A stretch of DNA of 32,333 nt from Alkalibacterium indicireducens. Lineage in GTDB: Bacteria > Bacillota > Bacilli > Lactobacillales > Carnobacteriaceae_A. The DNA is taken from assembly GCF_039522005.1 (NCBI RefSeq), contig NZ_BAAADA010000132.1:1-32333 (forward strand). Reading direction: 5' to 3'. Numbering within the stretch: position 1 is the stretch's first letter; every line of letters starts with the position of its first letter. A program made the translations under genes and the position numbers. Positions 22,694 to 29,966 of the stretch are shown one piece after another. The notes below the pieces were generated by a model. The model made no database searches and had not been told where the DNA came from. It worked only from the letters and a program-made list of their open reading frames with translations.

Positions 22694-23518
22694 ATGACGA
22701 TCAAATTAGTTGCCATTGATCTGGATGGCACATTATTGAATGAAGAACATAAAATCAGTCCAGAGGTGAAGCAGGCTATTCAGGCTGCCCGACAGGCCGG
22801 CGTCAAAATCGTGATCTGCACCGGACGTCCTTTCCCAGGCGCCACAGCCTTTTTGAAAGAACTGGATCTGAGCGCTGATGATGATTATGTCATCACTTAT
22901 AACGGCGGACTGGTACAGGAAGTCAAATCCGGAAAAGTAGTCGTCAGACATATGATGGATCATGACGATTACCTTACCTTGCAGGCAGCTGCTCAAGAAG
23001 CCGGTTCACATTTCCATGCTATCCACAATGAAGGAATCTTTACACCGAACAGCGACATTAGCGAATATTCTGTCCGTGAAGCCTACCTTATAGGCCTGCC
23101 GCTGTTTTACCGTAAGCCTGAAGACATGGATCCATCTGTTATCTACAATAAAATGATGATGATCGACAAAGAACCTGTTCTGGAAGCGGCAATTTCCCGT
23201 CTTCCTAAATCCTTATGGGATAAGTATACAATCCTTCGCAGCGAACCTTTCTTCCTTGAAGTCCTGAACAAACAGGCCAGCAAAGGAACCGCCGTTAAAG
23301 ATCTGGCTGAACTACTGAATATTCCACGTGAATCCGTCATGGCTCTCGGCGACGGGGGAAATGATGTGGATATGATCGAATGGGCCGGAATTGGTGTGGC
23401 GATGGACAATGCGCGTGATGAAGTCAAGGCCGTTGCCGACCATATCACAGCTTCCAACCGTGAGAACGGCGTAGCACAGGCACTTGAAACCTTTGTTCTC
23501 GAAACTTGCGTATCTTAA
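22694..23518 (+). CDS. Cof-type HAD-IIB phosphatase
   Basis: A 274-residue haloacid dehalogenase phosphatase. Motif I is LVAIDLDGTLL (nucleophile Asp in DLDGT), motif II the Thr in IVICTGRPFPGA, motif III the Lys in LNKQASKGTAVKDL and motif IV ALGDGGNDVDMIEWAGIGVAMDNA; the large cap lies between II and III. This Cof/YidA group dephosphorylates sugar phosphates and flavin precursors, and the substrate cannot be read from sequence. GGAG precedes the ATG. The upstream flank is repeat copy A, so its promoter may lie in the repeat tail. A strong terminator follows. Confidence 0.88.
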   Translation: MTIKLVAIDLDGTLLNEEHKISPEVKQAIQAARQAGVKIVICTGRPFPGATAFLKELDLSADDDYVITYNGGLVQEVKSGKVVVRHMMDHDDYLTLQAAAQEAGSHFHAIHNEGIFTPNSDISEYSVREAYLIGLPLFYRKPEDMDPSVIYNKMMMIDKEPVLEAAISRLPKSLWDKYTILRSEPFFLEVLNKQASKGTAVKDLAELLNIPRESVMALGDGGNDVDMIEWAGIGVAMDNARDEVKAVADHITASNRENGVAQALETFVLETCVS

Positions 23519-23536
23519 AATTTGATATATATTAAT

Positions 23537-23567
23537 GAAAGGCTATCATTTAGCCTTTCTTTTTTTT
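23537..23567 (+). terminator. Terminator of the Cof phosphatase gene
   Basis: GAAAGGCTA and TAGCCTTTC form a perfect 9-bp stem with a 5-nt loop and an 8-nt T-run. Confidence 0.9.
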
Positions 23568-23611
23568 AGTGCTATGCTGATAGTAGACTATAGAAAAGGA
23601 GCGTTTTAACT

Positions 23612-24049
23612 ATGCCAGATAAAGTTGTTTACACTACAGCCGCAGTCAATACAGGAGCGCGAGAAGGAGAAAGTCACACACCTGATCGTTCATATGAGGT
23701 GCAGGTCGATACGCCTAAAGAAATGGGTGGATCTGGAGACGGAACTAATCCTGAGCAGCTGTTTGCTTTAGGTTATAGTGCTTGTTTCCACGCTGCCCTG
23801 GATCACTATAAAAAAGAAGAGAAGATCGACAACAAATCTCAAGTCACCTTGACTGTTCACTTGATGAAAGACCCCGATGATGGCGGATTTAAATTAGGAG
23901 TAGAAATCGAAGTCGGTGTTGAAGACATGTATGAAGAACAGGCCCAGAAACTTGCAGATAAGGCGCACGCCTTCTGTCCTTACTCAAAAGCTACTAAGGG
24001 AAATATCGAAGCCACAGTCAAAGCTGTGCCATATGTAGACGGAAAATAA
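23612..24049 (+). CDS. ohr: Organic hydroperoxide resistance protein Ohr
   Basis: A 145-residue OsmC/Ohr-family thiol peroxidase that reduces organic hydroperoxides. The redox cysteines are Cys58 in ALGYSACFHAAL and Cys122 in AHAFCPYSKATKGNIE; Arg17 (GAREG) and Glu48 complete the Ohr active-site network, and the AFCPYSKA form distinguishes Ohr from OsmC. AAAGGAG precedes the ATG. No OhrR regulator is adjacent. The gene is monocistronic with terminators on both sides. Confidence 0.93.
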   Translation: MPDKVVYTTAAVNTGAREGESHTPDRSYEVQVDTPKEMGGSGDGTNPEQLFALGYSACFHAALDHYKKEEKIDNKSQVTLTVHLMKDPDDGGFKLGVEIEVGVEDMYEEQAQKLADKAHAFCPYSKATKGNIEATVKAVPYVDGK

Positions 24050-24065
24050 ACTCACTCCTGTATCG

Positions 24066-24107
24066 AAAAGAGCCGATCCATCAATTTTGATGGACGGCTC
24101 TTTTTTC
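24066..24107 (+). terminator. Terminator of ohr
   Basis: AAAAGAGCCGATCCATC and GATGGACGGCTCTTTTTT pair around a 6-nt loop (one mismatch), ending in a T-run. Confidence 0.9.
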
Positions 24108-24306
24108 TGTTCTGATGATGTCTCTTAAAGGAATCAACTGGGCTGAAAGATGTGAGACTCGCTGTTTTCGGCTCGCTTCACTCGATCTTCCGCTCTCCTT
24201 TTTTAAATACAAATATAGAAAGGCCAAATCCTTACCCCTTCCTCTTTTCAGAGCCCTTTCACCTGACTTGAAGCACCTTCATCATCTCACTACCCACGCG
24301 TTCCCC
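24108..24306. other. Intergenic stretch upstream of the Y-family polymerase
   Basis: No gene, repeat or structured RNA that I can support. An open frame exists here but lacks a ribosome binding site and overlaps the polymerase start. The stretch ends at the SOS promoter. Confidence 0.45.
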
Positions 24307-24335
24307 TTGACGAAACGAATATATGTTCCTATAAT
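24307..24335 (+). promoter_or_regulatory. SOS promoter with LexA box in the spacer
   Basis: TTGACG (24307-24312), 17-nt spacer and a perfect TATAAT (24330-24335). The spacer contains CGAATATATGTTCC (24316-24329), close to the Gram-positive LexA/DinR box CGAACATATGTTCG. LexA bound there would cover both hexamers. A weaker similar string (AAACATACATTCC) lies just downstream. Confidence 0.85.
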
Positions 24336-24373
24336 TAAAACAAACATACATTCCCTTAAAGGAGGTCCTTGCC

Positions 24374-25669
24374 ATGCTTCAAATAATGGATTACTCCAGA
24401 GAGCCACGTAGAGATATATTATGTATCGATGTAAAGTCTTTTTTTGCCTCGGTTGAAGCAGTTGAGAGAAAGGAACACCCCCTCAAGGCCAAAGTTGCCG
24501 TTGTCAGTAAGCCGGACAATCATGGTGGACTGGTACTGGCTTCTTCCCCCATGGTCAAAAAACTTTACGGAATCAAAACAGGGACGCGGGTATATGAAAT
24601 CCCAAAAGATGCGTCGATCGACATAGTTGAACCCCGAATGGCCTTATACTTAGAAAAAAACTTGGACATCGTGAACATTTTCAAACGCTTTGTTTCGGAC
24701 GAAGACCTTCATGTCTACAGTATCGATGAATCTTTTCTGGATGTGACACGTTCCCACAGATTGTTCGGCAGTACTGAAGATATAGCCAAGCGCATCCAGT
24801 ATCTCGTATGGAAAGAAATGAAGCTAGTCGTCACTGTAGGTATCGGAGACAACCCTCTTCTGGCCAAGCTCGCTCTGGACCATGCGGCTAAACACGATCA
24901 GAAAAGCAATTTTATCGCAGCCTGGCATTATGATGATGTGCAGGATACGGTATGGAAAATTTCTCCCTTAAAAGATTTCTGGGGGATCGGATCAAAAACG
25001 GAGAAACATCTCGAGCGAATCGGTATCCGTTCAATCCATGACTTGTCACAGGCTGATGTCAGAAAACTGAAGAAACGGTTTGGAGTCATTGGTGAGCAGC
25101 TCTTCTTTCACTCCCACGGCATCGACCGGACCCGACTGTCTGATACATTCACACCTAAAGAGACCTCTTTCAGTAAAAATCAGATTTTGAACAGAGATTA
25201 CACCGTAAAGCATGAAGTGGAAATTGTGATACGTGAAATGGCTGAAGAGAATGCCGGGCGCCTGCGCAGACATTATCTGACGACTGGACTGGTGAAACTG
25301 AGTATCGGTTACTCAAAAGATGTCATGGACCGCGGCTTCAGTCACCAGCTGCCGATTGAAAAAACAGACTCATCTAAAAAAATCATTGAAGGGCTCCTGA
25401 TTCTCTTCCATCGTCACTACAGATCCCTTCCTGTCCGGGTGGTCAATGTCACCTTCGGGAAAATCGAACCGAAGTCCGCCCTTCAGCTTTCATTATTCGA
25501 TTCCGCTGAAAAGCTGATCAACCAGGAGGATCTGGATCAGACGATCGACTCCATCAGACATAAATATGGCTACACTTCTCTACTTCACGCCAGCAGCCTG
25601 ACCAGCGGCGGGATGGCAATGTACCGGTCCAAGCTTCTTGGCGGTCATCGATCAGGTACTCAGAAATAA
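24374..25669 (+). CDS. Y-family DNA polymerase, UvrX/YqjW (UmuC-like)
   Basis: A 431-residue translesion polymerase of the ImpB/MucB/SamB type. Catalytic carboxylates are Asp19 in LCIDVKSFFASVE and Asp118-Glu119 in VYSIDESFLDVT; GIGDNPLLAKLALDHAAK and the helix-hairpin-helix GIGSKTEKHLERIGIRSIHDL follow, then a little-finger domain. LSLFD near the C-terminus resembles a beta-clamp-binding motif. AAAGGAGG is 8 nt from the ATG. It forms an operon with a YolD-like gene and has a LexA box in its promoter. UvrX-type copies are common on prophages and ICEs, but no other mobile genes flank this one. Confidence 0.92.
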   Translation: MLQIMDYSREPRRDILCIDVKSFFASVEAVERKEHPLKAKVAVVSKPDNHGGLVLASSPMVKKLYGIKTGTRVYEIPKDASIDIVEPRMALYLEKNLDIVNIFKRFVSDEDLHVYSIDESFLDVTRSHRLFGSTEDIAKRIQYLVWKEMKLVVTVGIGDNPLLAKLALDHAAKHDQKSNFIAAWHYDDVQDTVWKISPLKDFWGIGSKTEKHLERIGIRSIHDLSQADVRKLKKRFGVIGEQLFFHSHGIDRTRLSDTFTPKETSFSKNQILNRDYTVKHEVEIVIREMAEENAGRLRRHYLTTGLVKLSIGYSKDVMDRGFSHQLPIEKTDSSKKIIEGLLILFHRHYRSLPVRVVNVTFGKIEPKSALQLSLFDSAEKLINQEDLDQTIDSIRHKYGYTSLLHASSLTSGGMAMYRSKLLGGHRSGTQK

Positions 25670-25753
25670 ACTGCTTTCTGTACATGCCTCAAAGAGCAGG
25701 CAGAAAAGAGTTAAATTCATACTTAAAAACTAAAACGAAAGGAGCTGATCAAC

Positions 25754-26173
25754 ATGCAGGAAGATGTAATCAAACTGTCCCCTGATGCTTTGGGGTACAA
25801 GGATCGGGGAAAAATGAAATGGATGGGCATGATGCTGTCTGACCATGCTGAAGCACTGAAAAAGCAGAAAAAGGCCAGCCAGTCAGCCGTGATCGTTCCA
25901 AAAGAGAATCAGCCACTCGAAGACATCAGCGCCTCTCTTTATAAAAGCTATACATCAAAAAAGCCATTGGCCATTCAGCTCGATATGATAAAAGACGGGA
26001 ACTACCTTCCCGATACGGAAGGGCTTGTAAAAGGTTTTAAAGGCTCCATCGTATTTATTGAACGTCGCGACCGCTCAATCAGACAGATCCGACTGGAAGA
26101 TATCAGACACATCAGCTGGATCGATGCTGCTTCCTGGTTTGAAAAATACCAGCGGCAGCCAGTTTCTTACTGA
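25754..26173 (+). CDS. YolD-like protein, partner of the Y-family polymerase
   Basis: A 139-residue protein of the YolD-like family. DRGKMKWMGMMLSDHAEALKK (about 17-37) is the characteristic N-terminal motif, and the C-terminal part ends in a small beta-rich region (GFKGSIVFIERRDRSIRQIRLEDIRHISW). YolD-like genes typically follow UvrX/YqjW polymerases, and a UmuD-like accessory role has been suggested, not shown here. AAAGGAG precedes the ATG, 84 bp after the polymerase stop, so both genes are probably co-induced by DNA damage. Confidence 0.85.
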   Translation: MQEDVIKLSPDALGYKDRGKMKWMGMMLSDHAEALKKQKKASQSAVIVPKENQPLEDISASLYKSYTSKKPLAIQLDMIKDGNYLPDTEGLVKGFKGSIVFIERRDRSIRQIRLEDIRHISWIDAASWFEKYQRQPVSY

Positions 26174-26176
26174 ACG

Positions 26177-26227
26177 AAAAAAGCCCTTCTGGATGAAAGA
26201 AGGCTGTCTTCATTTCATCCAGAAGGG
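26177..26227 (-). terminator. Terminator of folT
   Basis: A perfect 15-bp stem (CCCTTCTGGATGAAA with TTTCATCCAGAAGGG) is followed by CTTTTTTC on the minus strand. It lies between the convergent YolD and folT genes and may slow plus-strand transcription too, although that side has no T-run. Confidence 0.88.
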
Positions 26228-26281
26228 TACTGATATCTGATTTCATAATATTCAATGTTAGTGACAGTACAAATGCCTTAT

Positions 26282-27241
26282 TTAATGCCGTGCCGTAGAG
26301 AATTTAGCATAAATCTTTTTCATCTGTTTATTGCCGGCAAAGAATCGTACAGTGGCAATGCGCACAACGACCATGACAGCATTCTGAATAAGTCGAGGCG
26401 GCAGAAGAACAGCAATCGGATTTTGAGTCAGAATATGAATCCAGATTGTATTCAATGTCAGGTTGACAAACAGAGCAATCAGCACTTCAGCCATTATGAT
26501 CCGTTTCAAAGTCACGTCACGTTTGTTAAGAAACAGCCCGTAAATAAGTCCTGTCAGAAAGGCTGACAAGGTAAATCCAGGGAAGAATCCACCGACACCC
26601 GGACCGATGATAAAACCTAAAATATCAGCCATGACTGCCCCAAATCCGCCTATCCATGGTCCGAAAAGCATCCCGATCAAAGCGGTTGGCAGGAAAGCGA
26701 ACGTAATACGGACCACTGGTGTCGTAACGCCTACCATCCCGAGCGTAATATTCATTGCGACCAGTAGGCCAACAATGGCAATGCCTAATGTCCGGTTCTT
26801 CATTGTCCACCTGGATAAGCGGACAGCCCGGAAAACCAGCAGCCAGATATAGTATAAGAAGGCGATGCCGTAAATAAGGCCATTGTCTTCATAAACTAGA
26901 TTGGTCTGAAGCAGTTCTCTTTGGAGGAAAAGCAGAAAAGGTGCACCTGTAACCAGGAGGCCGAGAAGCAGACTGATCAGCATACTTTCTTCTTCCAGCC
27001 GTCCGGATACGGCCACACTGATCAGCAGTAGCAGTCCTGTAAAGAATGCAAGGAAGAGCATGTCTGTCAGAATCGTCTGCAGATCTCCAGTTCCGTCAAG
27101 CAGCTGATTGAGTCCACCCATTCCGCTTTGTGAACGTGCGAAAGGAATGAGAAAAGCCAGGCATAAAGGTCCAGCCAGACCGATAAACCCATAGTGGAAC
27201 CATTTGTTCTGGCGTCTGCCAGTATGTGGTGTTGCAGTCAT
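26282..27241 (-). CDS. folT: Folate ECF transporter S-component FolT with N-terminal membrane extension
   Basis: A 319-residue membrane protein. The C-terminal ~170 residues are a complete FolT S-component: RTLGIAIVGLLVAMNITLGM, VRITFAFLPTALIGMLFGPW and GVGGFFPGFTLSAFLTGLIYGLFL. FolT proteins normally consist only of this part (about 170-180 residues). Here about 150 extra residues precede it with roughly four to five further hydrophobic segments (HYGFIGLAGPLCLAFLI, MLFLAFFTGLLLLISVAV, LISLLLGLLVTGAPFLLFL, LIYGIAFLYYIWLLVF), whose role is unknown. AAAGGAG lies 9 nt before ATG at 27241; an upstream in-frame ORF extension has no Shine-Dalgarno. A THF riboswitch upstream supports folate as substrate. 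Confidence 0.85.
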   Translation of the reverse strand: MTATPHTGRRQNKWFHYGFIGLAGPLCLAFLIPFARSQSGMGGLNQLLDGTGDLQTILTDMLFLAFFTGLLLLISVAVSGRLEEESMLISLLLGLLVTGAPFLLFLQRELLQTNLVYEDNGLIYGIAFLYYIWLLVFRAVRLSRWTMKNRTLGIAIVGLLVAMNITLGMVGVTTPVVRITFAFLPTALIGMLFGPWIGGFGAVMADILGFIIGPGVGGFFPGFTLSAFLTGLIYGLFLNKRDVTLKRIIMAEVLIALFVNLTLNTIWIHILTQNPIAVLLPPRLIQNAVMVVVRIATVRFFAGNKQMKKIYAKFSTARH

Positions 27242-27288
27242 ATCGAAGATCTCCTTTAATTTTAGTTCTCTTTCAGCCAACGAATAAA

Positions 27289-27559
27289 AAAAGCTTCACG
27301 TGCCGTTCAGCCTCGACAAGAAAATACCTTAGTATCTGTTTGAGCTTCAGCTCTTACAGATATACTAGAGATCGCCGGAGCGATAGCGAGTAGTGGAAAT
27401 TTGCCCCGAATTGCTGTGACTCTAGCATTTTAATGCGTAGAGACAGAGTATGCGGCAGAAGAGCATCCTGCGCAATGGGTAAATTTATCTTTTTCTCGAG
27501 AGGCTGGTACGTGTAGCTAGATAGTATCAGCTACTACACGGAACTTGTACTTTTCAACA
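27289..27559 (+). repeat. Modular structured repeat, copy B (one hairpin module)
   Basis: About 271 bp, closely matching copy A except for a variable patch of ~25 nt after GATCG and the absence of the second module. It keeps the paired ends (CACGTGCC/GGTACGTG), the TGAGCTTCAGCTC hairpin and the CTCTAGCATT hairpin. The long stem reads AAATTTGCCC/GGGTAAATTT, where copy A has AATTTACCC: the change gives a G-U pair on the plus strand but an A-C mismatch on the minus strand. It lies antisense within the folT leader, between the THF riboswitch and the folT Shine-Dalgarno; on the minus strand its end reads GTGAAGCTTTTTTT. Confidence 0.85.
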
Positions 27560-27632
27560 GACTGAAAAAGGGCATTAAACTGAGTACGGCAGCCCCAGTA
27601 AAATTAAAGAGTCCTCACTAAAAAACTATTCA
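27560..27632 (-). promoter_or_regulatory. Expression platform of the THF riboswitch
   Basis: On the minus strand AAAACT/AGTTTT makes a short hairpin with TT after it, and GGGC/GCCC encloses 18 nt and ends in TTTTTC. AAACTGA of the first can instead pair with TCAGTTT of the second, so mutually exclusive structures are possible. The terminator is weak by eye. Confidence 0.4.
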
Positions 27633-27638
27633 GTTTTC

Positions 27639-27735
27639 AAGCGGATGCAGAGAAAAATCGCAAAACTACCGTTTCTTCGTCTGGAGGCAACATCCCATCC
27701 ACCCAGCACTTAACGTTTTCCTCTTACTCTTTTTC
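27639..27735 (-). promoter_or_regulatory. Tetrahydrofolate (THF) riboswitch of folT
   Basis: The minus strand contains CGTTAAGTG, GGATGGGATGTTG, GACGAAG, ACGGT and CTGCATCCGCT in the order and spacing of the Firmicute THF riboswitch. GAGGAAAA and TTTTTCTC close the outer helix. Its position between a promoter and a folate transporter gene fits the known regulon. The aptamer is clearly recognisable. Confidence 0.9.
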
Positions 27736-27742
27736 CTTTTCT

Positions 27743-27771
27743 ATTATAAGCGACTTGCCCGATATCTTCAA
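27743..27771 (-). promoter_or_regulatory. Promoter of the folT riboswitch transcript
   Basis: TTGAAG (27766-27771), 17-nt spacer, perfect TATAAT (27743-27748) on the minus strand, giving a start near 27736, at the edge of the THF aptamer. Confidence 0.8.
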
Positions 27772-27786
27772 TAGGGTGACGATAAT

Positions 27787-28359
27787 TTACTGATCAAGTC
27801 CAGTTTTCTTCAACCCCTGCTCGGTTATCAGAAAGTCTACCGGCACATCATGTGCTTCAATCGGAAAAGATTCGACGATCTGATTGGAATGAAGCAGCGA
27901 GACAGTAGGCTTGTTGAAACCAGCAAGTAACCGGTCAAAATATCCGCCCCCGTATCCGATGCGGTAGCCCGCCGATGTAAAAATCAGGCCGGGAACGATC
28001 ATCAGATCCAAGTCTTCCGGTTCACGACGAGTGGTCTTTTCCGGTAAGGGTTCTTCAAGTCCGAAGTACCCTTTTTCCAGTTGTCTGAACGAACTGATTT
28101 CATAAAAATGGAGATCTTTTGTTTCGTGAATCGATTTCGGCACACAGACCGTCTTCCCTTCGTCCCAGGCCCGTTCAATAATCGTTCGTGTGTCCCACTC
28201 CCGATCGCTTGAAACAGTCACACCGATGGAGACAGCATTCTTCCATAAGTCCGACTCAAACAAGTGATCGTGCAGATCGTTTTCCGTACGGTTTCTTTCG
28301 AGCCAGCCGATTTTTTCAAGAGAGAGGAGCATTCCTTTTCGTAAGTCTTCTTTCCCCAT
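27787..28359 (-). CDS. 5-formyltetrahydrofolate cyclo-ligase
   Basis: A 190-residue cytosolic enzyme (MTHFS/YqgN family) that converts 5-formyl-THF to 5,10-methenyl-THF using ATP. The basic N-terminus (GKEDLRKGMLLSLEKI), SSDREWDTRTIIERAWDEGKTVCVPK, and the signature PGLIFTSAGYRIGYGGGYFDRLL near the C-terminus are intact. AAAGGAGG precedes ATG at 28359; an upstream in-frame ATG at 28395 overlaps folD and has no Shine-Dalgarno. It starts 14 nt after the folD stop and is the last gene of the fhs-fchA-folD cluster. No terminator is evident before the folT promoter. Confidence 0.93.
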   Translation of the reverse strand: MGKEDLRKGMLLSLEKIGWLERNRTENDLHDHLFESDLWKNAVSIGVTVSSDREWDTRTIIERAWDEGKTVCVPKSIHETKDLHFYEISSFRQLEKGYFGLEEPLPEKTTRREPEDLDLMIVPGLIFTSAGYRIGYGGGYFDRLLAGFNKPTVSLLHSNQIVESFPIEAHDVPVDFLITEQGLKKTGLDQ

Positions 28360-28373
28360 ACTTTCTTCCTCCT

Positions 28374-29225
28374 TTAATCCGAACGCTGATTCCATGCAGC
28401 TTGAGCGACTTGTTCAGCCAGTATCGCGGTCGTGATTGACCCGACTCCCCCAGGTACGGGGGTGATCGCTCCAGCTTTTTCATACACATCATCATAGCTG
28501 ACATCACCCACAGGCTTGCCGTCTTTATATCCGAAGCCTACATCAATGACTATGGCGCCTTCCTTGATGTGTTCTGCTTTTATCAGTTCAACAACACCTG
28601 TCGCTGAAATCACGATATCCGCCTGGCACGTATAATGCTTGATATCCTTCGTCTTTACGTGAACATTCGAAACAGTCGCTTCTTCATTCAGCAGCATAAT
28701 GGACAAGGGTTTGCCGACGACCGGACTGCTCCCGATGACGCAGACATCTTTTCCTTCAACTTCTATTCCATAAAATTCAAGTAAAGCCATGACTGCTTTA
28801 GGCGTGCTCGGGACGAGAGTGGTCGGATCATTTTCCACTACCCGACCAAGGTTTTCAGGTGTCAGTCCATCGATGTCCTTATTTGGGTTAAGGCAACGCG
28901 CAATGTCATTGCGGGCCAAAGTGTCCGGCAGCGGCTGCATGACCAATATCCCATGAATATCAGCTTTCTGGTTGAGTGCCTCTATCGATTGAAGGACCTC
29001 TTCGGCATCTGCTGTTTCTTTAAAAACGACAGGCTCCACTGCAATACCAGACTGCTGCATAGTCTTTATCGCCGCATTCTCATAAGAAATGGATGATTTA
29101 TCGTCTCCTACTCTTACAATGGACAAAGTCGGATAGCAGTCAATTTTCTTAAGGTCTTCCACCGTTTTCACGGTCCGTTCCAGTAATGCCTTTGCTACAG
29201 GTCTGCCTTTCAATTCTTTAGTCAT
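28374..29225 (-). CDS. folD: FolD-family methylene-THF dehydrogenase lacking the cyclohydrolase lysine
   Basis: A 283-residue FolD-fold enzyme. The NADP-binding domain is intact (VCVIGSSPVVGKPLSIMLLNEEATVSNVH), as are DIDGLTPENLG and TPVPGGVGSITTAIL. The substrate motif reads SYENAAIK: Tyr48 is present, but the lysine four residues later (E. coli Tyr52/Lys56) is Ala52, and the nearest lysine is at +6. GILVMQPLPDTL also differs from the usual VQLPLP. Lys56 is needed for the cyclohydrolase step, so this may be a dehydrogenase-only enzyme, with hydrolysis by the neighbouring FchA; that is inference. It lies 79 bp after fchA. The start is ATG at 29225 with GGAGGGAC upstream. Confidence 0.88.
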   Translation of the reverse strand: MTKELKGRPVAKALLERTVKTVEDLKKIDCYPTLSIVRVGDDKSSISYENAAIKTMQQSGIAVEPVVFKETADAEEVLQSIEALNQKADIHGILVMQPLPDTLARNDIARCLNPNKDIDGLTPENLGRVVENDPTTLVPSTPKAVMALLEFYGIEVEGKDVCVIGSSPVVGKPLSIMLLNEEATVSNVHVKTKDIKHYTCQADIVISATGVVELIKAEHIKEGAIVIDVGFGYKDGKPVGDVSYDDVYEKAGAITPVPGGVGSITTAILAEQVAQAAWNQRSD

Positions 29226-29304
29226 AAAGTCCCTCCGTCTTTAATGATTGATAATAAACAGGTGAACAGCACGTTTCTCCCCATGCCCTGTTCACCATTG
29301 TGCC

Positions 29305-29955
29305 CTAAATAGATTCCGGCCACTCATTTTTTTCCAGAAAATATTCGATGGTCTGACGCAGCTGGCTGATTCGCTGTTTACCGGTTGACAGGCGCTCGAT
29401 TGCTTTCTTCTCAAGTTCATTTCTTTCATTTTTATCTGAAAGAAGTTTCGTATTTATCGTGACATTCAAGACAGCTGTTTCAAGTACTGTCCCCATAAAC
29501 AATGTCGCCACCATCAGATCATTCACGATTGTCCCTCTCATTTTCATGCGGGTCAGCTGCTCGATCAGATCGATCAAGTCGTGACTTTTTTCAAGCATCT
29601 CAAGAGGTGGCTGAGCAGCGCCTCTAATAGCTTTCTGAATTTCTTTCTGGCGTCTTTCTTTTTCATCTTCATTACCTTTGGGCAGCTTGTATGCCATCAG
29701 AACAGGCTCAAAAGCAACTGCATCATCTTTTGCCAGCTGTTCAAATGCTTTTCTCAAATCATGTGACGCTTCCAGAGCCTGTGTAATCTCTTCTGAATAA
29801 TCAGCATAGGCCTTCTTGTCTTTCTGAATATCTGCTACCATGCGAACAAGAGCAGCACTCATTGAAGCAATGTAAGCAGCGGCACTTCCTCCTCCCGGTG
29901 TTCCTTCTTTCTTCCCGAGTTCAGTCAGATAGCCTTCAATCGTCAGTTCGTTCAT
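29305..29955 (-). CDS. fchA: Cyclodeaminase/cyclohydrolase family protein (FchA-like)
   Basis: A 216-residue, mostly helical cytosolic protein of the formiminotransferase-cyclodeaminase C-terminal family. TPGGGSAAAYIASMSAALVRMV (about 19-40) is the signature, followed by AKDDAVAFEPVLMAYKLPK, AAQPPLEMLEKS and GTIVNDLMVATLFMGTVLET. Stand-alone members act as formimido-THF cyclodeaminase or, in acetogens and clostridia (FchA), as methenyl-THF cyclohydrolase. The place between fhs and a FolD lacking its cyclohydrolase lysine favours the second. AGGAGG lies 7 nt from the ATG, 11 nt after the fhs stop, so translation with fhs is tightly linked. No histidine-degradation genes are nearby. Confidence 0.88.
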   Translation of the reverse strand: MNELTIEGYLTELGKKEGTPGGGSAAAYIASMSAALVRMVADIQKDKKAYADYSEEITQALEASHDLRKAFEQLAKDDAVAFEPVLMAYKLPKGNEDEKERRQKEIQKAIRGAAQPPLEMLEKSHDLIDLIEQLTRMKMRGTIVNDLMVATLFMGTVLETAVLNVTINTKLLSDKNERNELEKKAIERLSTGKQRISQLRQTIEYFLEKNEWPESI

Positions 29956-29966
29956 TCCTAAGCCTC

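Noticed and set aside
24115..24411. 98-residue ORF between ohr and the Y-family polymerase
   Set aside because: No ribosome binding site, composition unlike a protein, overlaps the SOS promoter and the polymerase start.
22315..27559. Direct repeats as the ends of a composite transposon
   Set aside because: The 4.6 kb between them holds ordinary chromosomal genes on both strands, no transposase is present, and the copies differ in modules, so independent insertions fit better.
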